A stretch of 43,925 nt of DNA, taken from positions 1 through 43,925 of IMG/VR virus record IMGVR_UViG_3300000116_000044; one strand, given 5' to 3'. This document shows, in pieces, positions 15,454-25,180 of this stretch (position 1 is its first letter; every line of letters begins with the position of its first letter). The stretch comes from a virus. The notes beneath the pieces are model-generated. The model was not told the DNA's origin, did not search any database, and saw only the letters and a list, made by a program, of their open reading frames with translations. Made by a program: the position numbers and the translations under genes.

Positions 15454-15649
15454 AGGATAGTCTCACCCTTCTTAGATATTCTCTTTGTTTTTTTGTTACA
15501 GCAAACTCATCGTCTATGACATCCAATAATTCTCTGAGTTCTTCCATAGCTTTGAATACATTGAATCTACCCTGGTCAGATATCTTATCCCATAATTTAT
15601 TTGCACCGGATTCAATTCTTTTTTGATTATTCCATTCTTCTGGTGACAT
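15428..15649 (-). CDS. Small phage protein, unknown (73 aa)
   Basis: ATG 15649 (MSPEEWNNQKRIESGANKLW...) has GGGAG five nt upstream and begins 1 nt after the stop of the glycosyltransferase gene. Mostly helical and highly charged. Overlaps the next gene by 26 nt. Confidence 0.65.
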   Translation of the reverse strand: MSPEEWNNQKRIESGANKLWDKISDQGRFNVFKAMEELRELLDVIDDEFAVTKKQREYLRRVRLSCDKVFGTD

Positions 15650-15650
15650 A

Positions 15651-16622
15651 TTAACTCCCATTAGCTATACCCTCGAGGAATATCTTCCATTGCATGGATC
15701 TGACATCCCAGTTATAGAACGCATCTGTATATTGTTTTTGCATATGCAATCTATCTTGTAGTGCACTATCATCTACTAATGATACTGCGTTAAACAAGTT
15801 TTGTGCAAAGATCTGAGCATGATCATTAGCAACCTCATGTACAGGATACATCATAGTCCAGTTAGCAGCTGTCTCAGGTAACCCAGCAAACGAACTATGA
15901 ACACACAATAACTTTGCTGACATAGCTTCCATAAGAACCATACAACTTGTCTCAGGCCACACACATGGGTATGCGAGGATATGCATCTTCTTCAGGTTTT
16001 CTCTCATCTCTGCATTTGGTACAGATCCATGATAATGAATACCTTCGGTGTTCTTACACTTATCAATTAGAGCTTTGTGTTCTTTATCTCTCTCGGGCCA
16101 TCCATACAGCTTAAAGCTAGAGTATACATGTAGGTTAACAGGCTTCTTTATACTCTGAAAGTGATTGGCCTTCATCTCTTCAAATACAGGAACAAGGATA
16201 TCTAATCCTCTATGTGGTGTGGAGAAATATACAAGATTAATCTCATCTGTTGGCTTTTCATGATCGTCAATTGGATCAATAGCATTTTGAAGTACATAAC
16301 CTGATGAGTGAGGTATACCAAGATGATACATATAGTCTTGAAACTGCCAGTGAGATACAAACACAAGTTTGTCATACTTCTCATGACCACCATCTTTCAG
16401 ATGTTCAACTTCAGGATCTTGTGCTAGATCATGACACCAAAGTATCTTCTTTTTATCTTCTTTTAGCTTACGAGGTCTAGAACAAATAATTTGGAATTGA
16501 TCAATGAGATCTTTTGGCATCTCCTTATACAATCTATTTTGCATAAGCTCAGTACCACCCCAAGCATTTTTATTCAACTCATTCTTTTCTGGACCACTGT
16601 CCATTATTGTCAATTTAACCAT
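15651..16622 (-). CDS. Glycosyltransferase, GT4-like (GT-B fold)
   Basis: This 323-aa protein has an N-terminal GGTELMQNRLYKEMP (about 22-36) and KKILWCHDLAQDPEV. The linker LVFVSHWQFQDYM and the donor-site signature AYPCVWPETSCMVLMEAMSAKLLCV (Glu-x7-Glu type) are typical of GT4. A short phage form of the family. It probably adds a sugar to the product of the cluster or to a virion or surface structure. Confidence 0.8.
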   Translation of the reverse strand: MVKLTIMDSGPEKNELNKNAWGGTELMQNRLYKEMPKDLIDQFQIICSRPRKLKEDKKKILWCHDLAQDPEVEHLKDGGHEKYDKLVFVSHWQFQDYMYHLGIPHSSGYVLQNAIDPIDDHEKPTDEINLVYFSTPHRGLDILVPVFEEMKANHFQSIKKPVNLHVYSSFKLYGWPERDKEHKALIDKCKNTEGIHYHGSVPNAEMRENLKKMHILAYPCVWPETSCMVLMEAMSAKLLCVHSSFAGLPETAANWTMMYPVHEVANDHAQIFAQNLFNAVSLVDDSALQDRLHMQKQYTDAFYNWDVRSMQWKIFLEGIANGS

Positions 16623-16628
16623 AATAAA

Positions 16629-16880
16629 TTATCTTCCGCTTTGTATTGATTCCTCTACATACACTTTGAAGTCATCAAAGCCACCAATGTGGTTCTCACC
16701 AACAAATATTTGTGGTACTGATGTAGTCCCAGGAGGTACCTTTGACAGTAACTCATCTCTGTGGTGTGGATGTGATTCAAGATTAAGTTCTTCATACGGA
16801 AGACTCAATGAATCCATAAGAGCTTTAGCTGCTTCACAAAAGCCACATAGGTCTCTTGTGTAGATAGTGTATAGGGCCAT
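16629..16880 (-). CDS. Glutaredoxin
   Basis: This 83-aa protein has active site C12-G-F-C15, cis-Pro motif TSVPQIF (53-59) and the GG of HIGGFDD. The length is typical of phage glutaredoxins. T4-like phages often use glutaredoxin for ribonucleotide reductase. Here the neighbours are radical SAM genes, so a redox or Fe-S role is also possible. The CGFC site, instead of CPYC, is unusual. Confidence 0.92.
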   Translation of the reverse strand: MALYTIYTRDLCGFCEAAKALMDSLSLPYEELNLESHPHHRDELLSKVPPGTTSVPQIFVGENHIGGFDDFKVYVEESIQSGR

Positions 16881-16883
16881 TAT

Positions 16884-17003
16884 TTATTCCTCATAGATAA
16901 ATGGATCGTGTTTACGAATCTCTTCAAGTCTCTTTCTTCTTTTGTATCTTATATATGGATATGTAATCCAATCAATGAAGTTATGCCAGATCTGGGTAAG
17001 CAT
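16884..17003 (-). CDS. Tiny basic phage protein (39 aa)
   Basis: ATG 17003 is preceded by GGAG at 7 nt and overlaps the end of the SGNH gene by 23 nt. The product has a Trp/Tyr-rich half then RYKRRKRLEEIRKHDPFIYEE. The same KRLEEIRKxDPFIY style is familiar from small proteins of marine T4-like phages. Function unknown. Confidence 0.6.
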   Translation of the reverse strand: MLTQIWHNFIDWITYPYIRYKRRKRLEEIRKHDPFIYEE

Positions 17004-17877
17004 TCATTATCTCCGGGTAAATATGTTCTGCCCAATCAATATGAGCTTGTTCTCCAAGATGCCAATACGTCTGGCTTTTTGGTGCATGGCCTTTAACCTC
17101 AGTACACCACCTATAGTAATTAAAATGTTTGTCCATAGGCTTGTAATAATATTTATCATCTATAGTATAATAAATCTTTTGATTGCCCACAAAAGGAGGA
17201 AACGTAATGTCTTGATATGGCTTAGGAGGGTTTGATAGATGAGTATCATAATAATTCTCTATCGCATTGAACATATAATATTTGTATGGAGATATTGCCA
17301 TCATACTCTGTATAGCATAAATGTAGGCTGCAAGTCTGTTAGCAGCAATTACATCATCTGCCCAAACATATGCCATATCAAATGCCTTACGTATCTCTTT
17401 GTCTTTAAGCATAAGTGGATTAGTACCAACAGTTGCTGGAATGTATTTGTTGTCTGCTCGTGCACCATAATCACCAGCTTGTTTCCACTCATTTTCATCT
17501 TCTTGTTTGTATCTCATATCAAGTCTATTCAAACTAGTCCATCCTATCAGAAAGAAGTAATTATAGTCTTCTCTTATAGGAGCATAGTAACCATATCCTG
17601 ATTCTATGTCGCTCATGATTGTACAGAACTGATCAAATATTCTATGGTTACTACCACCACACTGTGCATAGTTTAAATGTTGATAATTCCATTTCTCTGC
17701 AATCTTAGCACCGTAAGATAACTGTCTCTGCTCATCACTATCACCAACACCTAGAGTCTCACTACCAGCTGTATGACTACAACCAAGAGATATAAGTACA
17801 CCCTTGTAGCTATCATATCCCTTCCAGCTAGATTTATTAGCTTCGTATATGTGATCAAATGGGTCTACTTCAGACAT
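16981..17877 (-). CDS. SGNH-like hydrolase family protein
   Basis: This 298-aa protein has a candidate nucleophile S34 in ISLGCSHTAGSE, followed by CGGSNHRI as the GGxN-like block. A C-terminal HLGEQAHIDWAEHI segment supplies a possible Asp/His. This looks like the SGNH/GDSL esterase-acyltransferase group found in phage glycan gene sets. It overlaps the first radical SAM gene by 8 nt, so it is in the same operon. It could deacylate or acylate the cluster product. Confidence 0.6.
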   Translation of the reverse strand: MSEVDPFDHIYEANKSSWKGYDSYKGVLISLGCSHTAGSETLGVGDSDEQRQLSYGAKIAEKWNYQHLNYAQCGGSNHRIFDQFCTIMSDIESGYGYYAPIREDYNYFFLIGWTSLNRLDMRYKQEDENEWKQAGDYGARADNKYIPATVGTNPLMLKDKEIRKAFDMAYVWADDVIAANRLAAYIYAIQSMMAISPYKYYMFNAIENYYDTHLSNPPKPYQDITFPPFVGNQKIYYTIDDKYYYKPMDKHFNYYRWCTEVKGHAPKSQTYWHLGEQAHIDWAEHIYPEIMNAYPDLA

Positions 17878-19228
17878 ACTGACTCATCCATGGTAAGTAA
17901 TCGCTTCCTTTTAACTTTCTAAATTTATCAGATGCTCTCTGAACATCTAAGAATTGGTCCCACCTATGAGGGTCACGGTCTTCCATAATAATTTTTGCTA
18001 GGTTATTTAGGTTGTTGAGATTATCTTGTTCCCAACTATTCTCTATTGTACCCTTAACTCGATTATAAGTCAACTCTATTTGTTTTACTGCTTGGTGTTT
18101 CAACTCAGTAGGTAGATGGCGGATATGGTAGTACCTAGGGAAATCAACAATGTTAATATGAGGAAGTATGTTAATATAACCGTGAGGAGCCCTGGCTTCT
18201 GTATCGAAATAGTGAAATTTCTGATATTGATTCCTCGAAAACTCATACACTTCGCCGATGTCTAAGATGTTAAGCATACTTACTGTTGTATGCAACTGCA
18301 CATTGATATGCTTAACCTCTTTACACCTTTGTCTTAGCTTGTCGAAGTTCTTCTCAATCACTGACCATTTACTAGGATGCCTTATATAGTATGCTTTGTC
18401 ACCCACTGCATCTACACTTATACCAAGATTAATGTGCTCAAAGTGTGACCAAAGATCAATCAAGGCATTGGGTATTGTAGTTCCATTTGATGTATATTGT
18501 AATGTTTTATTCTTTGCCCATCCCTTGTTTATGATATGCTTCAACCACTCATAGTGTTCCTTTACAACTAGTGGCTCTCCACCAAGGAAGTTAATTGTTC
18601 TTATCTGACCAAGTATAGGATCAAAGAATCTTTCTCTGAATGCTTTTACAAACCAGGGCTCTGCTCTACCTTTCTTTAAGTAAGGAATGTATTCTGGTTT
18701 ATGTTCTTGATGAGGTATGACTTGAGCTTCTTCTATCCAGTTATGACTACTCCATGGATTACAGGTTTTACATTGTAAGTTGCACACATTACCAAGAGTA
18801 ACATCTAAGTATGATATATGCTCCATGTCTATCATCACGCCATCTTTTTCTTGGATAGAGTCTTCATGTATAAGATGCTTATGAGTTTCGTTTGCATCCA
18901 TTCTATATGAGTATCCACCTTGGTCCTCAACACCAAAACATCTCTCACACTCAGCTGGCCTTCGGTTCTTCTTCAGCTTCTCTCTAAGATGGCACAACAC
19001 AGGATCATTAAGAAGTTCTTTAACATGTCCCATTGCTTGTATCTGTGGTTGGAATCCAAACTTACCATTGTCCATTTTAATTGGCCAAGTATTGATATAG
19101 TCCAAGTCATGGGAGTTGATTACACCAGGAGCTCCTGATATAGACTTAAATGTTTTTGCAACACAGCATGGTCTCACTCTACCAAAGTTGTTTACACTCA
19201 AACCGTTCATAGCATAATAACAATGCAT
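17870..19228 (-). CDS. Radical SAM protein, SPASM/twitch-like part first (array member 1)
   Basis: This 452-aa protein has the radical SAM cluster motif C149-x3-C153-x2-C156 (GNVCNLQCKTC) and GGEP at 216-219. Ahead of the core lies an auxiliary-cluster-like part: C3, C21-C22 (RPCC) and C94/C97 (CERC). So the SPASM/twitch-like Cys set precedes the core instead of following it. Radical SAM enzymes use a [4Fe-4S] cluster to cleave S-adenosylmethionine and start radical chemistry. It is the last of seven consecutive paralogues. Substrate unknown. Confidence 0.88.
   Translation of the reverse strand: MHCYYAMNGLSVNNFGRVRPCCVAKTFKSISGAPGVINSHDLDYINTWPIKMDNGKFGFQPQIQAMGHVKELLNDPVLCHLREKLKKNRRPAECERCFGVEDQGGYSYRMDANETHKHLIHEDSIQEKDGVMIDMEHISYLDVTLGNVCNLQCKTCNPWSSHNWIEEAQVIPHQEHKPEYIPYLKKGRAEPWFVKAFRERFFDPILGQIRTINFLGGEPLVVKEHYEWLKHIINKGWAKNKTLQYTSNGTTIPNALIDLWSHFEHINLGISVDAVGDKAYYIRHPSKWSVIEKNFDKLRQRCKEVKHINVQLHTTVSMLNILDIGEVYEFSRNQYQKFHYFDTEARAPHGYINILPHINIVDFPRYYHIRHLPTELKHQAVKQIELTYNRVKGTIENSWEQDNLNNLNNLAKIIMEDRDPHRWDQFLDVQRASDKFRKLKGSDYLPWMSQYV
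18045..18073 (-). promoter_or_regulatory. Sigma70-type promoter inside a radical SAM gene
   Basis: TTGACT (18073-18068), a 17-nt spacer and TACAAT (18050-18045) lie in the 3' end of the 17870-19228 gene. The site can feed the SGNH, glutaredoxin and GT4 genes independently of the radical SAM string. Confidence 0.5.
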
Positions 19229-20190
19229 TATATTGGACCTTTTGCAATATTGAAATCAGCAGCGCAATGGCAATGATGCTTTGGACAAATTATTGGTTTG
19301 ATATTACTTGAGTCAAACTCGCCAGCTATATTACCAACTATTGGTCCTACACCACAGCTGGCTTGTCTTATTCTTCCATCTGGATATATGTGGAGACTGT
19401 CTTGTATGTTACACTCCCAACCTTTCCAGAAATTCCAACCATTTTGCATTATCCTATTTGACTCAATTGGTACCTCATCACCATCAACAATCATATTTGC
19501 ATAGGCGTAATTTGGATCTTTGAATATAGTAAAATTAGTTGTCTTTACATCAGGATTAGATTTGAAAAAGTTTATCTGATATTCCTCATCGTAATGATAT
19601 TCTTCTGTGTCTGGTCTAAGAGAATCTAACACTGGAACATAGTCAATGATGTGGTTTGTACACTCTTTAAGTCTCTCAGTCATAGCAATACATTGGTCCC
19701 ACTTATCTTTGTGCATCATTACTCTGGCACACATATATGCTATTCTTGTACACAACCAATCATAGTTCTCAAAATATCTGTCATCTTTTGTAAATTCTGC
19801 ATGATAGCTTGCTACTATATCATCAAACAAAGTGTAGTTTTCTTTCCACCACTTCAGACCTCTTGATAGGTTTGTATTGACGCCCACACAGCTTCCAGGG
19901 AACTCTACACGCTCTCTAAACAACTCTATAGTTGGTATGAGTCCTGGCCATAGAGTAGGCTCACCACCGCTTAGAAACAGTTTAAAGTAGCGATAACCAC
20001 GATCCTGATACAGATCTATGATATAGTCTAATGTTGTGAGGATCTTATCAATATCATCTTCGTGTTTGAATCTACCACCCCAGTTTCCCTCATTACAATA
20101 CGTGCAACGAAAGTTACAGAAGTCATTAACTTGCCAAACAATACTCAACCACTTTTCTTTAGCAGGTACAATTTTAGTCAGGGTGGGCAT
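19228..20190 (-). CDS. Radical SAM protein, conventional order (array member 2)
   Basis: This is the shortest member (320 aa). The core motif C25-x3-C29-x2-C32 (DFCNFRCTYC) is near the N-terminus and GGEP is at 75-78. Cys/His-rich segments in the C-terminal region (IRQASCGVG and CPKHHCHCAADF) are in the normal SPASM/twitch position. It therefore differs in order from its neighbours. The start and stop overlap adjacent genes by 17 and 1 nt. Substrate unknown. Confidence 0.88.
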   Translation of the reverse strand: MPTLTKIVPAKEKWLSIVWQVNDFCNFRCTYCNEGNWGGRFKHEDDIDKILTTLDYIIDLYQDRGYRYFKLFLSGGEPTLWPGLIPTIELFRERVEFPGSCVGVNTNLSRGLKWWKENYTLFDDIVASYHAEFTKDDRYFENYDWLCTRIAYMCARVMMHKDKWDQCIAMTERLKECTNHIIDYVPVLDSLRPDTEEYHYDEEYQINFFKSNPDVKTTNFTIFKDPNYAYANMIVDGDEVPIESNRIMQNGWNFWKGWECNIQDSLHIYPDGRIRQASCGVGPIVGNIAGEFDSSNIKPIICPKHHCHCAADFNIAKGPI

Positions 20191-21385
20191 GTTGAATCAC
20201 TTTAACCATATCTGGAAATACATCCTCAAACTTGTACTTCCTATACTTGTCAAGGAAGTGCACATACGTTCTCATTTTATTAATAAGCTCGCCCTTATAT
20301 TTATTTGTATTTTTTGTGTAGTTAATTATGTTACGTATTGCACCTTCGTACTGAGTATCAAAAGCTTCTAGTTGTTTTACAACATCCATTCTCATTTCTT
20401 CTGGCCACACACAACTGTGAATATAATCTGGACTCTCGAGAAAAATAGGTACAAAGTCTACTCTACGAGTTTGATTCCGCTCAATCCATCTTACTACTTT
20501 TGTTACATCGTATACATTCCATGCCTGATATACAAAGTATACTTTCAGTAAACACTTCTCAGTTAATTGTTGAGCTTTTGCAAAGTTCTTTTCTACCGCC
20601 TTCCAATTGGTTGGATATCTTACATATGAGTTAGTCATTTCATATCCATCAATACTCATCTGGACCTCTGACTCATCAAAGAAGTCTAATTTATCATAGA
20701 ATTCATCTGGCCAATTAGTGAGATTTGTTGTCCAGCATACATAACATTCATTATTACCAACTTCTACTAACTTGTCTAGGACTTCTCTGTTCTTTTGGAT
20801 GAGAGTTGGTTCTCCTCCCGTAAGATACAATCTTTTGAGATTAGGCGCCACTCTATCAATAAATTTGTCGAACATTGGTGTATTAAACCAATCATAATCA
20901 AACTGATCAACACTATCCAACTCATGTCGCCATACGTTCTGTAACCATTGAGGAACCTTTTCATTATCAAGTATCCTTTTTCTTTCGTTATATAATTGAT
21001 CAGAACTTACAGCCCAGCAACCACTGCACTTCAAGTTACACACATTGCCAAGTCTCAGTTCAAGTAGATTAGGATCAAACACTGGATCTAAACTATCAGT
21101 GTGAAAGTTTTTGTTTGCCCATTGTCTTGAACTTTCCAATCCTTTCTCTTCATGCTCGTAGCATCTATGACACGCATCAATACGTTCACCTTGTAACATT
21201 GCTTTTCTAACATCTGTCATATACTTACCATGCCATATATCATCAAACTCTTGGTGACCTAGTATAGCAAACTTATCATCAATTGTTATGTAATCTTCTG
21301 TATAGATGTTACAGCATAGCTTACATCTACCATCAGTATTAGTATGAATATTTGTCCATGGGTATATGCAAAATGTCTCAGCCAC
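20174..21385 (-). CDS. Radical SAM protein, SPASM/twitch-like part first (array member 3)
   Basis: I choose GTG 21385 (MAETFCIYPW...), preceded by GGAAG and overlapping the upstream stop by 8 nt; an upstream ATG at 21403 would lengthen the overlap. The auxiliary-type Cys come first: C6, C21, C24-C25 and C72/C75. The core motif C116-x3-C120-x2-C123 (NVCNLKCSGC) and GGEP at 190-193 follow. 403 aa. FCIYPW...GRCKLCC followed by a WHGKYMTDVRKAMLQGE segment repeats the layout of the other members. Confidence 0.88.
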   Translation of the reverse strand: MAETFCIYPWTNIHTNTDGRCKLCCNIYTEDYITIDDKFAILGHQEFDDIWHGKYMTDVRKAMLQGERIDACHRCYEHEEKGLESSRQWANKNFHTDSLDPVFDPNLLELRLGNVCNLKCSGCWAVSSDQLYNERKRILDNEKVPQWLQNVWRHELDSVDQFDYDWFNTPMFDKFIDRVAPNLKRLYLTGGEPTLIQKNREVLDKLVEVGNNECYVCWTTNLTNWPDEFYDKLDFFDESEVQMSIDGYEMTNSYVRYPTNWKAVEKNFAKAQQLTEKCLLKVYFVYQAWNVYDVTKVVRWIERNQTRRVDFVPIFLESPDYIHSCVWPEEMRMDVVKQLEAFDTQYEGAIRNIINYTKNTNKYKGELINKMRTYVHFLDKYRKYKFEDVFPDMVKVIQHAHPD

Positions 21386-22634
21386 GATTCTTCCAAAAAT
21401 CATTCTTATAATAATATTCTTTTAACTTACTAAACTCTTTATAAGTTTCAAAGAAATTTTCACTACGGATGTGATCGAGTTGATTTACCTTATCAAAGAA
21501 TACAGTCAAAAGACTAGTCTTGTCTTCTTCCCACATAAAGTGTATTATACTTTCATAGTCGTGTATTATTCTATCTGTGTGAGGATATTGTTCAAGCTCT
21601 TTCATCCAATCTCTGTACTTTTCTTCTACTTCTCTTTTTAATTTTCTTGGTAGACATTGGATTCTATAAAACTCAGGATCCAACAAAGGATTTAATCTAC
21701 AATTTTGAGGTTTGAGTAAACCAAGATTAACCCATTCTCTGTGAAAGTCAACTACATTGTATGAATTGAATATACTAACAGTAGGCGTAATCCAAAAGTC
21801 AACATCAGGACACTCTTTCATCATATCCTTTCTATTTTGAACAACAACATCCCATTTTATATTTTTTCTTAGATACTCACCTTGTGAATGATTACCATCT
21901 AGGCTAGCTGCAACAACAACATGATCAAATGCTTTCCAGTATTCAAAGATAGACTTTTTCTTGAATCTCATATTAGTAAAGTTGGTTGTATAATTCAACC
22001 TAACATCTGTCATCTTATGATGGAGCCAATAGTCAAGAACTCTATAATGTTCTTCTGTTATAATAGCTTCACCACCAGCCCAATACACCTTCTCAACATC
22101 AAGTAACATTGGCTCGAGTTCTTTGAAGAACGTATCCATATCCTTACCAACCTTTAGTAGTTGAGGTATACCTGGATCACCATGCATCTTGACATGATCA
22201 TCATACCAGCTTGTACTAAAATTAGGTCCACAAGTACGACATCTTAAATTACAAAGATTTGAGAAACGAATATCAAGGTATGCCATGTTGACCAGGCCTG
22301 CGCTTCCATCTTCTTCTGTTTCTTCTACCTTCCACCAGTGATCAGCAAACTCCTTGTTGCTTGATATTCTCAATGTCTGCAAACCTGATTTTTCTTGCTC
22401 GTAACATCTCCTACACTCTTGACTTTCTCTTCCTTCAAGCATAGCATTTCTAAGAGCTTTCATCTTATCACTGTTCCACAGCTCTTGTATGGTATTATCA
22501 TGAGAGCTTCCAATTGGCATTCTGGAATCTGCTAAACAACAAGGATACGTATCCCCATTGGGCCACATATGCATATGAGTCCACGGTAACATACAAAATG
22601 TTTTATTGTTTAGAAATAAGTCCTTGTCACTCAT
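21378..22634 (-). CDS. Radical SAM protein, SPASM/twitch-like part first (array member 4)
   Basis: This 418-aa protein has C14 (FCMLPW), C32-C33 (YPCC) and C74/C77 (CRRC), with ELWNSDKMKALRNAMLEG between. The core motif C128-x3-C132-x2-C135 (NLCNLRCRTC) follows. The usual GGEP reads GGEA (187-190). The part before the core matches the Cys layout of a SPASM/twitch domain that normally sits C-terminal. Overlaps both neighbours by 8 nt. Confidence 0.9.
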   Translation of the reverse strand: MSDKDLFLNNKTFCMLPWTHMHMWPNGDTYPCCLADSRMPIGSSHDNTIQELWNSDKMKALRNAMLEGRESQECRRCYEQEKSGLQTLRISSNKEFADHWWKVEETEEDGSAGLVNMAYLDIRFSNLCNLRCRTCGPNFSTSWYDDHVKMHGDPGIPQLLKVGKDMDTFFKELEPMLLDVEKVYWAGGEAIITEEHYRVLDYWLHHKMTDVRLNYTTNFTNMRFKKKSIFEYWKAFDHVVVAASLDGNHSQGEYLRKNIKWDVVVQNRKDMMKECPDVDFWITPTVSIFNSYNVVDFHREWVNLGLLKPQNCRLNPLLDPEFYRIQCLPRKLKREVEEKYRDWMKELEQYPHTDRIIHDYESIIHFMWEEDKTSLLTVFFDKVNQLDHIRSENFFETYKEFSKLKEYYYKNDFWKNRG

Positions 22635-23841
22635 GTCGTAACATCTGTTTGATAATTGGAATGTTTTCCGTCATCTCCTTGTATACGTGTCTGAATCTTG
22701 AATGAAGATTGTGAACTAATCGTGACCGATCCCACGTATCCTTCTCCTTCATAAAAGATATGATTTGAGGGAATCCCCATCTGGGATGAGTCATCCGTCC
22801 AGAGTAGTTCTCTAGGTGTATTTCTAGGAATTGTTTTATCTCCTCTTTCATGTCTACTGGTATAGACTGTATATTAAACTCTGGTGGGCTGAATGCTATA
22901 TTATATGACATTATTGAAGTCTCGTCAACGATTCCTTTGTGTTCAAGATAGAGATGAAACTTAGGAATGTGATCAACATTCAACACACTTATTACACTAT
23001 CGACGCCTAAGTTAATATTATCAATACCTTTGAGTGATAGTAAATTAGCTTCAACTTGATCCCACTTAGTACCAAGTCTTACTAGCTCTGCTCTTTCTCC
23101 ATACGCATCGATGCTTGCTCCTACTTCAACCTTCTTAAACATCCTCCACTTATCAACTACGTTGTACTTGTAAAAGTTTAGATTGCTCATATTAGTATTG
23201 TATCTAAGAGTCATATCTGTCAGACCCTGTTGTATCAAGTAGTCGAGTATCTTATAGTGTTCAGGCATCATTAATGGCTCACCACCAGTGAAATATATCT
23301 CATCAACAGTTGGTAGGTGTTCCTTGATCTGATCCCACACTGACTCTTTTGTATTGTCTTCTAGTTTAAGATTTGGTCCTTTTGGTCCAATGATATATTT
23401 GTTCCATCCTGTACTCCAAGAAGGACCACAAGTTAAACATGCAAAGTTACATTCTGTACTAAACCTTATATTGATAGCTTTGAAATGAAACTCTTCCATG
23501 CTACCATCTTCAGCTGTTAAGTCTACAAGATTGAAATGTTTCTTGAATAGATTATTGTTATGTTTTCTATATGAAGATCCTCCTGCATCATCAAACTGCC
23601 AACATCTGGTGCAAGCATCATTTCTCTTGCCTTCCATCATATCTTTTCTGAGTTTATTCCACTCATCAGAATGATATATTTCTGCCAATGTGTTGTCTTT
23701 AAGACTACCTTTTAATTCTGGTATTCCTGGATATGGCACAGCCGTACAACATGGAAACACATTGCCATCAGGCTCTGCGTATAGATGCATCCATGGAAGT
23801 ATACAAAAGTTTTCGTTATCAGATGGGTTCTTTATAGCCAC
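22627..23841 (-). CDS. Radical SAM protein, SPASM/twitch-like part first (array member 5)
   Basis: This 404-aa protein has C13 (FCILPW), C31-C32 (FPCC) and C77/C80 (CTRC) in the N-terminal part. The core has C131-x3-C135-x2-C138 (ECNFACLTC) and GGEP at 186-189. It is clearly a close paralogue of the next gene upstream, sharing MHLYAEPDG and the SWSTGWNKY stretch after the core Cys. Overlaps neighbours by 8 and 23 nt. Confidence 0.9.
   Translation of the reverse strand: MAIKNPSDNENFCILPWMHLYAEPDGNVFPCCTAVPYPGIPELKGSLKDNTLAEIYHSDEWNKLRKDMMEGKRNDACTRCWQFDDAGGSSYRKHNNNLFKKHFNLVDLTAEDGSMEEFHFKAINIRFSTECNFACLTCGPSWSTGWNKYIIGPKGPNLKLEDNTKESVWDQIKEHLPTVDEIYFTGGEPLMMPEHYKILDYLIQQGLTDMTLRYNTNMSNLNFYKYNVVDKWRMFKKVEVGASIDAYGERAELVRLGTKWDQVEANLLSLKGIDNINLGVDSVISVLNVDHIPKFHLYLEHKGIVDETSIMSYNIAFSPPEFNIQSIPVDMKEEIKQFLEIHLENYSGRMTHPRWGFPQIISFMKEKDTWDRSRLVHNLHSRFRHVYKEMTENIPIIKQMLRHE
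22900..22928 (-). promoter_or_regulatory. Possible sigma70-type promoter inside the radical SAM array
   Basis: TTGACG (22928-22923), a 17-nt spacer and a perfect TATAAT (22905-22900) lie in the 3' third of the 22627-23841 gene, about 270 nt before the next gene. The weaker -35 makes it less certain than the others. Confidence 0.4.
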
Positions 23842-25180
23842 CAGATTCTCCTATATCTTTATTCCATCTATCAAATGGATGATCAATATCATTTATCATT
23901 CTTACTAGAGGAATGTGTTCAAGAACAGCATCCTTTGCAAACTTGAGCGTGCTGTTTAAATGTTCAGAGAGCCTACCAGGCTTATATGTATCACGAGCAT
24001 ACATATAATCAATACACGTTTGCCATCCTGGGTTCTGATATCTTGCTTTAATATTTACTGGTAATTTTGACCATTCTAACTTTAAGAACTCTTCAATAGC
24101 TGGCTTCATGTCTGCAGGAATAGATGTGAGACTCAAAGGCTCAGGTTCATGAGCAATGTTAGCTACTGTGTTGGTATTGTACTTCACCAAGCCTTCATTA
24201 TGAAAGTATCTAACCATCTTTGGTAAGTGATGTATGTTAAAAATACTAACAACTGAATCAATAGAGTATCTTATGTTATCATACTTCTGTATTTCTTTGA
24301 TATTGTTATACACATCTTTCCATTTTGTATTCCATCTTATAATCTCTACATCTCTCTCAACCCCATCAATACTAAGTCCAAGATCAATCTCTTTAAACTT
24401 TGGCCAATAATCCATAGCATGTTGTTTACCAAACTTCAACCTGCTTAAATTTGTATTGTATTGCAACTCAACTTTGTCTTGGAGATTATTATCAACCAGA
24501 TATTCTAGTATCTTCCAATGCGCAGGCATCATTAGTGGTTCACCACCGGTGAAATATATCTTTTCTACAGTATGCAAATAAGGTTGCAATTCTTCCCATA
24601 TAGGATACTTTGAGTTGTCATTTAAATCTAAAAGTTTTGTTCTGGTTGGATCTTTCCACAACCAAGGAGACTTATCATACCATGAGGTACTCCATTGAGC
24701 ATTACAAGTTAGACATGCCATATTACAATGATTGCTAAATCTGACATTTAAGAACTTTAGATCGAGCTTCTTTAAACTTCCATCCTCATTTGTATTATCT
24801 ATAGCATCAACAAACTGACCAAAGTGTCGTCTACCATATTGTCTGTAGCTATCATTACCAACATCTTCAAATCTCTTACATCTTGTACATGTACTTGGTA
24901 ATTCATCTCCATTCAACATATCTAATCTGAGTTTATTGAAATTAGGAGTATTCAAAGCCTCTAATATAGACTTGTCTTTAATATTAGATGTAGCAAAGTG
25001 AGGATCAGTCCTTGTACCAGGCTCACCCATTTCACCATCCCACAAAGGTGTTGCTGTACAACATGGAAATATTGTACCATCTGGCTCCGCGTATAAATGA
25101 ACCCACGGTAGAATACAAAAACTCTTACGGTTGTTTAAGAGGTCTTGTTTTTGAGCTTGGCTTTTGCTAACGACTGACAC
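23819..25180 (-). CDS. Radical SAM protein, SPASM/twitch-like part first (array member 6)
   Basis: GTG 25180 is the best available start for this 453-aa protein; it overlaps the upstream gene by 46 nt. Cys in order: C22 (FCILPW), C40-C41 (FPCC) and C98/C101 (CTRC). The core has C152-x3-C156-x2-C159 (HCNMACLTC) and GGEP at 212-215. FCILPWVHLYAEPDG is nearly identical to member 5, suggesting duplication and divergence. Confidence 0.88.
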   Translation of the reverse strand: MSVVSKSQAQKQDLLNNRKSFCILPWVHLYAEPDGTIFPCCTATPLWDGEMGEPGTRTDPHFATSNIKDKSILEALNTPNFNKLRLDMLNGDELPSTCTRCKRFEDVGNDSYRQYGRRHFGQFVDAIDNTNEDGSLKKLDLKFLNVRFSNHCNMACLTCNAQWSTSWYDKSPWLWKDPTRTKLLDLNDNSKYPIWEELQPYLHTVEKIYFTGGEPLMMPAHWKILEYLVDNNLQDKVELQYNTNLSRLKFGKQHAMDYWPKFKEIDLGLSIDGVERDVEIIRWNTKWKDVYNNIKEIQKYDNIRYSIDSVVSIFNIHHLPKMVRYFHNEGLVKYNTNTVANIAHEPEPLSLTSIPADMKPAIEEFLKLEWSKLPVNIKARYQNPGWQTCIDYMYARDTYKPGRLSEHLNSTLKFAKDAVLEHIPLVRMINDIDHPFDRWNKDIGESGGYKEPI

